Shown here piece by piece: positions 1 through 5,118 of a stretch of 5,314 nt of DNA. Made by a program: the position numbers and the translations under genes. Every line of letters begins with the position of its first letter. Within the stretch, counting starts at the first letter, position 1. Origin of the DNA: Bacillota bacterium (GTDB lineage: Bacteria; Bacillota; UBA4882; JAAYXC01); contig JAAYXC010000221.1 of the NCBI GenBank assembly GCA_012516115.1, forward strand, positions 1 to 5,314. Direction: 5' to 3'. The notes below the pieces were generated by a model. The model was not told the origin of the DNA and did not search any database. It saw only the letters and a list, made by a program, of their open reading frames with translations.

Positions 1-1090
1 GGCCAGCGTACATGAGGAGGCGGGTTAGGGTTTTTTCCCGAAGGCGATCGATGGCGGCAAAGTCCATGTGGGGTACGTAGTACTTTTCCAGCCGGTCGGG
101 GGCGGCCTTGGCCTGGGCCAGGCAACCTACCGCCCGTCCGATCAGGTCGGCGAAGAGGGTCATGGCTTCCTTGCCCTGGTCGTCGTCGGCGCCGGGAACG
201 AGATTTTCCTCCAGGGCGAGCAGGCGGGCGTCGGCCGGCGAATACGGATGGTAGTCGTTGGCCGTGATAAGGCCGATGGAGAGCTCGGGGATGAAAAGGT
301 GTTCCACCCGGTGCGGGTCGAATCCACAATGGAAACATTCAACCTCGAACCCCCGTCGAACGGCCGCCGCCAGAAGCCCGGCCAAAAGGAACGATTTACC
401 CGTGCCGGGGGGGCCCGTAAGGACGATCTTTCGCCGGGCGGAAGAGAAAACGGTGGCCAGATATTCCCTGGGCCCATCGGGGGTGATGGCGCTGGCGAAA
501 AGGTGCCGGACCCGTCCGGGGGGATCGGCCGACCTCTGGCCGGAGAAGAGTTCTTCCTCCAGGGTGTGAAGAAGGGTGTAAAGACGCCCACGGCGACACC
601 GGGCGCCGTTTTCGGCTGCCAGGACGTCGCGGATCTCTTTGGCCGCCCGGAGGAGACGGTAGGCCCGCGCGAAATGTCCTTCGATGGCCCGCGCGGTGGC
701 GATGATCTCCTTCCTGACCGCGACGAGACCGGCTTCGTCCCAGTATTCGCCGAGGGTTATGATATCGTCCACGCACCCCGGGTAGCGGGGGTCGACCACG
801 TGGGGCGCCGTCCCGTCCAGGAGGGCCACCTTGAGGGTGGGGAAGACCACCCCGTCCAGGGAATCGTTGTCCGAGGAACATTGCAAAAGCTCCACGGCGA
901 AGCCCCGGGAGGTCATGGCCGCGGCGAGGCCGCGCATGAAGGTGCTCTTGCCGACCCCGGGCCCTCCTTTGAGCACGAAGATCTTCCGCGCTTCTTCGGG
1001 CCGGATGATCTGGTCGTAGAACGAGTAGAAACCGTAGGCAGTATTACCGCCGGGAAAGAAACGACGGACCTCGGTCCCGGCGAATTCCAT
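1..1090 (-). CDS. Two-P-loop ATPase, PRK06851-like, C-terminus cut by window edge
   Basis: The reading frame gives 363 codons from an ATG at 1090 and then runs off the window, so only a few C-terminal residues should be missing if it matches the roughly 360-370 residues I recall for this family. Two complete Walker A motifs are visible: GGPGVGKST at residues 42-50 and GPPGTGKS at 226-233. Each is followed by a matching stretch (RGFAVELLQCSSD at 62-74, RGFEVECFHCGFD at 246-258), so the protein looks like a duplicated P-loop NTPase. The entry segment YSFYDQIIRPEEARKIFVLK and the VRHLFASAITPDG linker are what I associate with the PRK06851 family of Firmicutes ATPases, whose substrate is not known to me. 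No signal peptide or membrane helix is seen, so it is probably cytoplasmic. The start is fixed by an AAAGGAGGT site 7 nt upstream. It is transcribed divergently from the membrane protein gene beginning near 1272. The family assignment rests on remembered motifs; the ATPase call itself is secure. Confidence 0.92.
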   Translation of the reverse strand, partial: MEFAGTEVRRFFPGGNTAYGFYSFYDQIIRPEEARKIFVLKGGPGVGKSTFMRGLAAAMTSRGFAVELLQCSSDNDSLDGVVFPTLKVALLDGTAPHVVDPRYPGCVDDIITLGEYWDEAGLVAVRKEIIATARAIEGHFARAYRLLRAAKEIRDVLAAENGARCRRGRLYTLLHTLEEELFSGQRSADPPGRVRHLFASAITPDGPREYLATVFSSARRKIVLTGPPGTGKSFLLAGLLAAAVRRGFEVECFHCGFDPHRVEHLFIPELSIGLITANDYHPYSPADARLLALEENLVPGADDDQGKEAMTLFADLIGRAVGCLAQAKAAPDRLEKYYVPHMDFAAIDRLREKTLTRLLMYAG

Positions 1091-1271
1091 CTCCCTTACC
1101 TCCTTTGCCCTGTTGGGTTGGCGGTTCGCTTTAAGTCTATGAGTCCGGCCCGGGGAGCGTGCTTCGCCGATTAAATTCTTTAGTCCGGTGAAAGGGCAGG
1201 AAAAAGGGGGAAAGCCGGAGAAGAAATATCCCGTCATCAGCCTTCCGGTTCGACGGGGGGGGATGTTCCAG
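1091..1271. other. Divergent intergenic region
   Basis: This stretch separates the minus-strand ATPase from the plus-strand EmrE-like gene, so promoters for both should lie here. The only clear compositional feature is an A+T-rich island, TTAAATTCTTTA at 1171-1182, within strongly G+C-rich sequence. It contains a small dyad (TAAA-TTC-TTTA). It could be part of a -10 region, but I find no convincing -35 hexamer at 16-18 bp on either strand. A run of eight G lies at 1255-1262, just before two closely spaced ATG codons. No terminator-like hairpin with a T-tract is seen. The region shortens to 97 bp if the EmrE-like gene starts at the GTG at 1188. Confidence 0.4.
1098..1106 (-). promoter_or_regulatory. 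Ribosome binding site of the two-P-loop ATPase
   Basis: On the minus strand AAAGGAGGT lies 7 nt before the ATG at 1090. It is a near-perfect complement of the 16S rRNA 3' end and fixes the start of the ATPase gene. Confidence 0.85.
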
Positions 1272-1655
1272 ATGGCCCGTGCCTTTGTCCACGGCGAACC
1301 CCGACCGCTTGCCACCTTCAATCACGCCGTGACCCTGACCTTGCTCGGGACCAACTTCCTTTTTAACCTGCTGGCCAACACCGGGTTCAAGTTCGCCGCC
1401 ATGAGCACCACATGGCGGAGTTTCCTGGCCTGGCAGGTGGTGGGGAACCTGGCCGGTTTCATCAGCGTTCTTACTCTGACCGGGCTTTTGCGTTACCTCC
1501 CCCTTCACGTGGTCTATCCGGTCACGGCCGGGCTTACCGCCTTGGGCGTTCAGGTCATCCTGGCCCGGATGGTCTTCGGGGAGACGATCTCTTCCACCCG
1601 CTGGTTCGGTTCCCTTCTGGTGGCGGTGGGCATCGTGCTGATCGGCGGTGGTTAA
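1272..1655 (+). CDS. Small four-helix EmrE/ArnE-like membrane protein (DMT/SMR superfamily)
   Basis: From the ATG at 1272 this is 127 residues with four hydrophobic helices: roughly residues 22-41, 46-70, 75-98 and 107-124. Helix count, order and the late motifs (LPLHVVYPVTAGLTALGV, then MVFGE and a Gly-rich last helix) fit the small multidrug resistance / EamA-like half-transporters, which insert in the inner membrane and work as dimers. Aligned by eye with EmrE, the position of its proton- and drug-binding Glu14 is Asn32 here. The Tyr-Pro pair in helix 3 resembles ArnE-type lipid-carrier flippase subunits more than drug exporters. The substrate is therefore open: lipid-linked or another small substrate is possible, classic drug/proton antiport is less likely. 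The start is uncertain. ATG 1272 has a run of eight G ending 9 nt upstream; ATG 1263 directly abuts that run; GTG 1188 would add a charged 28-residue tail but lacks a ribosome binding site. The unknown gene at 1741 follows after 85 bp. Confidence 0.82.
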   Translation: MARAFVHGEPRPLATFNHAVTLTLLGTNFLFNLLANTGFKFAAMSTTWRSFLAWQVVGNLAGFISVLTLTGLLRYLPLHVVYPVTAGLTALGVQVILARMVFGETISSTRWFGSLLVAVGIVLIGGG

Positions 1656-1726
1656 GCTGCTCCGGCGCATCCATCGGCGTCCGGTGGTTCGAGAAAGGCG
1701 ATCCGGTAACGACGCGGAGCGTCCGG

Positions 1727-1733
1727 AAGGAGG
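1727..1733 (+). promoter_or_regulatory. Ribosome binding site of the unknown 146-residue protein
   Basis: AAGGAGG sits 7 nt before the ATG at 1741. It decides the start against the in-frame GTG at 1648, which overlaps the end of the EmrE-like gene and has no such site. Confidence 0.8.
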
Positions 1734-1740
1734 CGGCGGT

Positions 1741-2181
1741 ATGATCTTCGAGGCCTCGTGCCTCCTCTTGCCGCTGGAGGTCTTGGAAGCCCTCCAGCGT
1801 GGGTTTTCCCCGTCTTCCGGCCCCTTCCCCTCTTTGGAGGCTTCTAGCCTCCCTCCGTTTGCCGGAGACGGCTTCTATTGCGGGATGGCCCTCCTCTGGC
1901 TGCGGGAAAGGATGATGCTCGACCTTCTTTGTTCCGACTACGATGACCTGGCCCGCCGGCTGGGGGCCGGCCGGGTCTGTGTGGTCTTTACCCCTGCCCA
2001 CCGGGAAAGGTTTTACGATTTGCTCGTCCCGGATGAGTATCCCCTTGGGGAGCTGGCCCTTTATGCCAGCACTTCCGGGGCGCCGGAGGCCGGGGAAGGA
2101 ATGCGGGCGGCCATCCGCTGGTTAAAAGAATGTCTGGGCCGCGTCGGCGAAGATCGGGCGGCCATCGTGCTCATCGGGTAG
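1741..2181 (+). CDS. Protein of unknown function, 146 residues
   Basis: I do not recognise this family. The predicted protein is soluble, with no signal peptide and no membrane helix long enough to count. Residues 1-20 form a hydrophobic, probably helical start (MIFEASCLLLPLEVLEALQR). A Pro/Ser-rich linker follows at about 23-39, then a helical stretch with many Leu, Arg and Met (46-75), a beta-like segment RVCVVFTP at 78-85, and a C-terminal helix around 121-133. Cysteines are at 7, 47, 64, 80 and 131. That it is a real gene is supported by a strong ribosome binding site, G/C-rich third codon positions, and its position 85 bp behind the EmrE-like gene on the same strand, with which it may be co-transcribed. 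Its last 19 codons and stop overlap the 3' end of the convergent nitroreductase gene. No function is proposed. Confidence 0.75.
   Translation: MIFEASCLLLPLEVLEALQRGFSPSSGPFPSLEASSLPPFAGDGFYCGMALLWLRERMMLDLLCSDYDDLARRLGAGRVCVVFTPAHRERFYDLLVPDEYPLGELALYASTSGAPEAGEGMRAAIRWLKECLGRVGEDRAAIVLIG
2122..2181. other. 60-bp convergent 3'-end overlap of two genes
   Basis: The plus-strand unknown gene (stop TAG at 2179-2181) and the minus-strand nitroreductase (stop TAA at 2124-2122) share these 60 bases. Their codons face each other in exact register. Each stop is therefore a rare leucine codon in the other gene: TAA faces TTA (Leu128 of the plus product) and TAG faces CTA (Leu260 of the nitroreductase). 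Neither gene can have its transcription terminator before the other gene's coding sequence, and I see no clear intrinsic terminator just beyond either stop. Confidence 0.75.
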
Positions 2182-2958
2182 GCGAAGACGGAAGCGGGCT
2201 ACCTCCGGTTCGTCACGCCATTCCCATACCCCTTTGACCCCGGCGAAGGCGGCCCCCAGTTCCAGGTGGAACATGGCAATGCCGACATCGAGCCCTCTGG
2301 CGGTCGCGATCGGGGGCGAATCGATTCTCACCGTGATGGCGTTTTCTTCCACCAGAAAACGCCAGGGCTGGCGGTTGGCCGCGGAAGGAGCATATCGGGC
2401 GGCCGTAAGAGCGGTCCGTGCCCAGTCCGGAAGCGCATGGGACTCAAGACCACCCGGCAGGAGGAGCTCCGCCAGCGGTCGGCGACCGGAACCGACGGCG
2501 GCGTGGACGATTTTCTGCAGTGGGCCCGGCGGGGCGCCGTAACCCAGGGCGATGACCGCCATGAGTATTTCGCCCGGACCGACTTCCGCCAGCCGGAGGG
2601 CTTCTTCCCGTCGATAGGTGCCGCTCACCCAGCAGGTGTCGAGCCCCAGGGCCGTGGCGGTAAGGATCACATGTTCACCCCGGTAGCCGGCGGCCGTCGC
2701 GCACCGGGCTGTGGCTACCGGAGCAATGAGGGCTATCAAGGCCGGGACCTGCCGGAAGAGGGGGCGGGGGAAGACCCGGGAAACCCCTTCCGTGACGAGC
2801 CGAAGGCGGATCTCTCTACCAAGTGGAAGAACGAGGTTAAAGGCCCTTTCCAGGGCGGCCAGGTCGTTCGGGTGGAGTCTGGCCCCGGTGAAACTCCGCA
2901 CCGCATGCCGGCGAAAGATGGCTTGATAAAGCTCAGACAAAGCCGACAGAGAAGACAA
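2122..2958 (-). CDS. TM1586-type nitroreductase family protein (FMN-dependent oxidoreductase)
   Basis: The 278-residue product has the marks of the nitroreductase superfamily in its long TM1586-like form (Pfam TM1586_NiRdase, named from memory). Residues 16-25, RRHAVRSFTG, match the N-terminal FMN-phosphate motif. GLDTCWVSG at 105-113 is the mid-protein glycine/tryptophan motif. AARYAPSAANRQPWRF at 186-201 and LDVGIAMFHLELGAA at 223-237 form the second half that sets this subfamily apart. Such enzymes bind FMN and use NAD(P)H to reduce nitro compounds, quinones or enones in the cytoplasm; the true substrate cannot be read here. The start is a TTG with GGGAGG 6 nt upstream, only 11 nt after the stop of the OstA-like gene, so it is probably the last gene of that operon. 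The frame stays open far upstream to 3582, but that part is antisense-frame noise inside the OstA-like gene. The C-terminus, about 20 residues past the last family-like segment, overlaps the convergent gene. Confidence 0.92.
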   Translation of the reverse strand: MSSLSALSELYQAIFRRHAVRSFTGARLHPNDLAALERAFNLVLPLGREIRLRLVTEGVSRVFPRPLFRQVPALIALIAPVATARCATAAGYRGEHVILTATALGLDTCWVSGTYRREEALRLAEVGPGEILMAVIALGYGAPPGPLQKIVHAAVGSGRRPLAELLLPGGLESHALPDWARTALTAARYAPSAANRQPWRFLVEENAITVRIDSPPIATARGLDVGIAMFHLELGAAFAGVKGVWEWRDEPEVARFRLRLPDEHDGRPIFADAAQTFF

Positions 2959-2964
2959 GCCCTT

Positions 2965-2970
2965 CCTCCC
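2965..2970 (-). promoter_or_regulatory. Ribosome binding site deciding a TTG start for the nitroreductase
   Basis: GGGAGG on the minus strand starts on the final G of the upstream TAG stop (2972-2970) and lies 6 nt before TTG at 2958. No ATG or GTG lies in frame at a usable distance, so TTG is the best start. The shared base suggests translational coupling with the OstA-like gene. Confidence 0.75.
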
Positions 2971-4142
2971 TAGAATCTTATCCCGCCCGTGAGCCGGAGG
3001 TCGCCTTTTAGGAGATCCCATCCGAAGCGGACGTAATAACAATGGAAATACCGGATCCCTGCCATCTCCGCCTTTTCCCAGTGCCCCGGGGCCAGCCGGT
3101 ATTCTCCGGTCAGGGCCACTCCCCATCTGGCGTTGAGCCGCCGGGATGAACTCGCCCGCAGGGAAAGGAAGGGAGAAGAGAATCCCTCCTGTCGGCCAAA
3201 GGTCAGGGTCAGTTCGTCTTCCTCTTCCGTGGTCGTTCGCCACCAGCGTAAGACCAGGGCCGTCTCCGAGATCATACCCGTCGCATCGGTGGTTTCCCCG
3301 GTCCAGTATCCTTCCAGGGCCAAGGTACCGCTTCCCAGGTTCCAGCTCGGTCCGCCCAGGGTCAATCCCGGGGTGAAGCCGGTGGTGGCCGTGTAGGCCA
3401 ACGTGGGTTCGATCTTCAGTTTTTCGTGCGGACGCCAGGGAAGGGCGATCTTCACCGCCAGTCCATGGGCCGTGCTGGCCGTGCTGCCGAAGACGAACCC
3501 CAGAGAGGGACGAAGGTCGGTGGCGAAGGAGAGATCCAGGTAGAGGCCGCGTTCGTCGTAACCTCCGGCCAGGCGGGGCCATTCCTCGCGCCGATCCAGG
3601 TCCAGGGTGAGACGGGGGAGGGGGATCAACCGTCGGCCACCCAGAACGAGCCAGGCATGTTCCACGGTCACCCGGCGGCCCTCCAGCACGAGGCGGCCGG
3701 CCAGGAATTCATAACACGGCACCGACCGGTCGCAGCGGGTGATGCCGGCGGCGGAAAACTCCATGCCGCCGGTGGCCGTGGGGTTTATCTCTTCCGCGCG
3801 GATGAAGTAACCCCGAAGACGACCGCGGATCTCCTCCCCGGTAACGGTCCTTGGGGCCAGATCGACGGTCACCCGTGCGGCGGAGAGGACGTCTTCGCCG
3901 GCGGTGAGGGTCACTTCTCCTTCCGCCACGACCTTCCCTTCCCGGTAGAGGACCTTTTGGGCCCGGAGGACGAGCTCGCCGTAAACGAGGACCGCCTCCC
4001 CTTCGGCCAGGATGTAGCCGCCGTCGGCGGCCAACTCCAGGCGTTCGGCATCCATGAGGAGCGGGGGCGTGGCATCGTCGGCAGAAGCGGGATGAAGGGC
4101 GAAGAAAAGCAGAAAGAGGAGGATAAAGAGGATTCTTTTCAT
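2970..4142 (-). CDS. Short OstA/LptD-like outer-envelope protein with LptA-like N-terminal domain
   Basis: The 390-residue product starts with a Sec signal peptide (MKRILFILLF core, cleavage expected after ALHPASA, residue 21). Residues about 28-118 are a repetitive beta-strand domain of the OstA/LptA type, seen in DAERLELAADGGYILAEGEA and AQKVLYREGKVVAEGEVTL. A junction follows with GITRCDRSVPCYEF (133-146) and LVLGGRRLIPLP (166-177), which resembles the boundary between jellyroll and barrel in LptD. The remaining 210 or so residues alternate hydrophobic and polar residues in strand-like stretches and end in GDLRLTGGIRF, a C-terminal Phe as in many outer-membrane barrels. LptD normally inserts lipopolysaccharide in the outer membrane with a much longer barrel of 26 strands; this barrel part could hold perhaps half of that. 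The role may thus be reduced or different. Cysteines are at 137, 143 and 368. The start overlaps the upstream stop as ATGA, with GGGAGG 6 nt before it. The lptD symbol is withheld because of the short barrel. Confidence 0.88.
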   Translation of the reverse strand: MKRILFILLFLLFFALHPASADDATPPLLMDAERLELAADGGYILAEGEAVLVYGELVLRAQKVLYREGKVVAEGEVTLTAGEDVLSAARVTVDLAPRTVTGEEIRGRLRGYFIRAEEINPTATGGMEFSAAGITRCDRSVPCYEFLAGRLVLEGRRVTVEHAWLVLGGRRLIPLPRLTLDLDRREEWPRLAGGYDERGLYLDLSFATDLRPSLGFVFGSTASTAHGLAVKIALPWRPHEKLKIEPTLAYTATTGFTPGLTLGGPSWNLGSGTLALEGYWTGETTDATGMISETALVLRWWRTTTEEEDELTLTFGRQEGFSSPFLSLRASSSRRLNARWGVALTGEYRLAPGHWEKAEMAGIRYFHCYYVRFGWDLLKGDLRLTGGIRF

Positions 4143-5089
4143 CGTGTGCCTCCCGCCAGGGTAAAACAGGGGGTCACGACGCTCGTCTGCACGTAGAGAC
4201 GGGTACCCCGGCCCAGGAAGACTTCCTTGCCGCGGACGAAAAGGCCGGAGAGGATACCGGCCGGGCCGAGGGCGATCATGCCGGCGGCGGTGACCCGGAG
4301 GGTCAGGCTTTGGGATTTGTTGGCAGCGATGCATTCTTCCCCGGTGGTCACCGGAACCGGGGTACCGTCGAGAGCGGTGAGCGGGCCGAAGACCACCGTG
4401 ATCTCCGCATCACGTCCCATCCTTCCCGGCGGTTGGATCTTGACGATGCGGCCTTCACCGGCGCTTCCCCTCGGCAGGGCGACGAGACCGTCCTGGAAGA
4501 CCGTCTCGGCCACGGCGAAGGGGAAGCTCTCGCCGGGTTTATTGGTCTGGGAGGAAAGATCGGCCAAGAGTTCGATGGGGACCAGGGTACCCGCGGTCAG
4601 ATCGATCCGGGTCACCGGCAGAGAACCTGCGGGCAAAAAAAGCGGCCTGAGCAAGGCCAGGCGCGCGCCGAGAGGGCCTTCGGTCGTCTTACCCTGAAGG
4701 GCCGTCTCCAAATGTTCGAGCCGGGTGAGGAGGGGACCGGTAAAGACGCGGTGGTAAAGGGCCCACTCCAGGGCATTCAGCTGGAAGAGGAGGGAAGGCC
4801 TCGGGGAAGTGGTGGTGAAAAGAACGTTATCCAGGGTGGCCACGCGTTCCGGGATGGTCCCCGGCTGGGTTTCGCCCAGGATCAACCTCTCCAGGTCGTC
4901 CAGACGCTGGCTTAAACTCCCGGTGGGGTTCTGGCCAAGACAGATGAGTTCGAGATGGGCCAGGCGTTCGGCGGGGGCGGATCCTTCCCCGGCCGTTGCC
5001 GGGATTACTACGACCGAGAAGAAAAAGGCGACCACCATGGCCACTCTTGCCTGGGGACGGGTGAGATGACGAAGAAGATGAAAGGGCAT
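4139..5089 (-). CDS. Exported protein with six 20-residue RLxxLE repeats and a C-terminal beta domain
   Basis: The product is 316 residues. Residues 1-33 look like a signal peptide: basic n-region (Arg7, 11, 15), hydrophobic core MVVAFFFSVVVIP, cleavage expected after ATA at 31-33. Residues 40-152 carry six tandem units of about 20 residues with the pattern xxRLxxLExxLxGxxxxGxL, likely short helices joined by Gly/Pro turns. From about 158 to 310 the protein changes to beta-type sequence (LTAGTLVPIELLADLSS, then VALPRGSAGEGRIVKI and DAEITVVFG). I associate that domain type with periplasmic or cell-wall proteins of unknown function. It is probably exported and may be periplasmic or bound to the envelope; no membrane anchor is seen after the signal. 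It sits 29 bp after a barrel-like gene and its TGA overlaps the ATG of the OstA-like gene, so the two are probably made together and may work together. The start ATG has only a modest site (GGAG, 9 nt away); ATG at residue 18 would shorten the signal peptide. Confidence 0.88.
   Translation of the reverse strand: MPFHLLRHLTRPQARVAMVVAFFFSVVVIPATAGEGSAPAERLAHLELICLGQNPTGSLSQRLDDLERLILGETQPGTIPERVATLDNVLFTTTSPRPSLLFQLNALEWALYHRVFTGPLLTRLEHLETALQGKTTEGPLGARLALLRPLFLPAGSLPVTRIDLTAGTLVPIELLADLSSQTNKPGESFPFAVAETVFQDGLVALPRGSAGEGRIVKIQPPGRMGRDAEITVVFGPLTALDGTPVPVTTGEECIAANKSQSLTLRVTAAGMIALGPAGILSGLFVRGKEVFLGRGTRLYVQTSVVTPCFTLAGGTR
4149..4154 (-). promoter_or_regulatory. Ribosome binding site of the OstA-like gene, inside the upstream gene
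   Basis: GGGAGG on the minus strand lies 6 nt before the ATG at 4142 and within the last codons of the repeat protein gene. With the ATGA overlap at 4142-4139 this supports translational coupling. It rejects the longer open frame reaching back to 4334, and a signal peptide begins exactly at this ATG. Confidence 0.8.
4634..4972 (-). repeat. Six tandem ~20-codon repeats inside the exported repeat protein
   Basis: The units begin at residues 40, 60, 80, 101, 121 and 141 of the encoded protein; the last is partial. The shared core is R-L-x-x-L-E near the unit start and G-x-L at its end, e.g. AERLAHLELICLGQNPTGSL, SQRLDDLERLILGETQPGTI and LTRLEHLETALQGKTTEGPL. Units three and four are more worn (RVATLD, QLNALE). 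The repeats are clear at protein level and diverged at DNA level, so the duplication is old and kept by selection on the protein. Confidence 0.8.
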
Positions 5090-5118
5090 TTGCCTGCACT
5101 CCGTCTGTTGATCTATCT

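Noticed and set aside
68..1174. Long plus-strand open frame opposite the ATPase
   Set aside because: It is the antisense of the clear P-loop ATPase, low in complexity and rich in Gly/Arg/Pro, with no recognisable motif. Such frames are common in G+C-rich DNA.
1137..1670. Minus-strand open frame opposite the EmrE-like gene
   Set aside because: The plus strand encodes four convincing membrane helices; the minus frame is a Gly/Gln/Lys-rich shadow without motifs.
1648..1740. Upstream GTG extension of the 146-residue unknown protein
   Set aside because: The added residues are Arg-rich, overlap the previous stop and have no ribosome binding site, while ATG 1741 has AAGGAGG at ideal spacing.
2182..2260. 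Possible intrinsic terminator after the plus-strand unknown gene
   Set aside because: Short G+C-rich inverted segments can be drawn but no stable hairpin followed by a T-tract is present.
2266..2973. Plus-strand open frame opposite the nitroreductase
   Set aside because: The minus strand carries all nitroreductase motifs; the plus frame has no family features.
2959..3582. N-terminal extension of the nitroreductase into the OstA-like gene
   Set aside because: The extension is Arg/Gly/Pro-rich, runs out of frame within the OstA-like gene and has no match to the family's N-terminus, which begins just before RRHAVRSF.
3426..4196. Plus-strand open frame opposite the OstA-like gene
   Set aside because: Antisense shadow; the minus strand has a signal peptide, an OstA domain and coupled translation signals.
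4143..4334. Upstream extension of the OstA-like frame
   Set aside because: It would bury the signal peptide behind 64 Arg/Pro-rich residues and lies wholly inside the preceding gene; ATG 4142 has its own GGGAGG site.
4310..4915. Plus-strand open frame opposite the repeat protein
   Set aside because: Gly/Glu/Arg-rich shadow with no motif; the opposite strand shows ordered protein repeats and a signal peptide.
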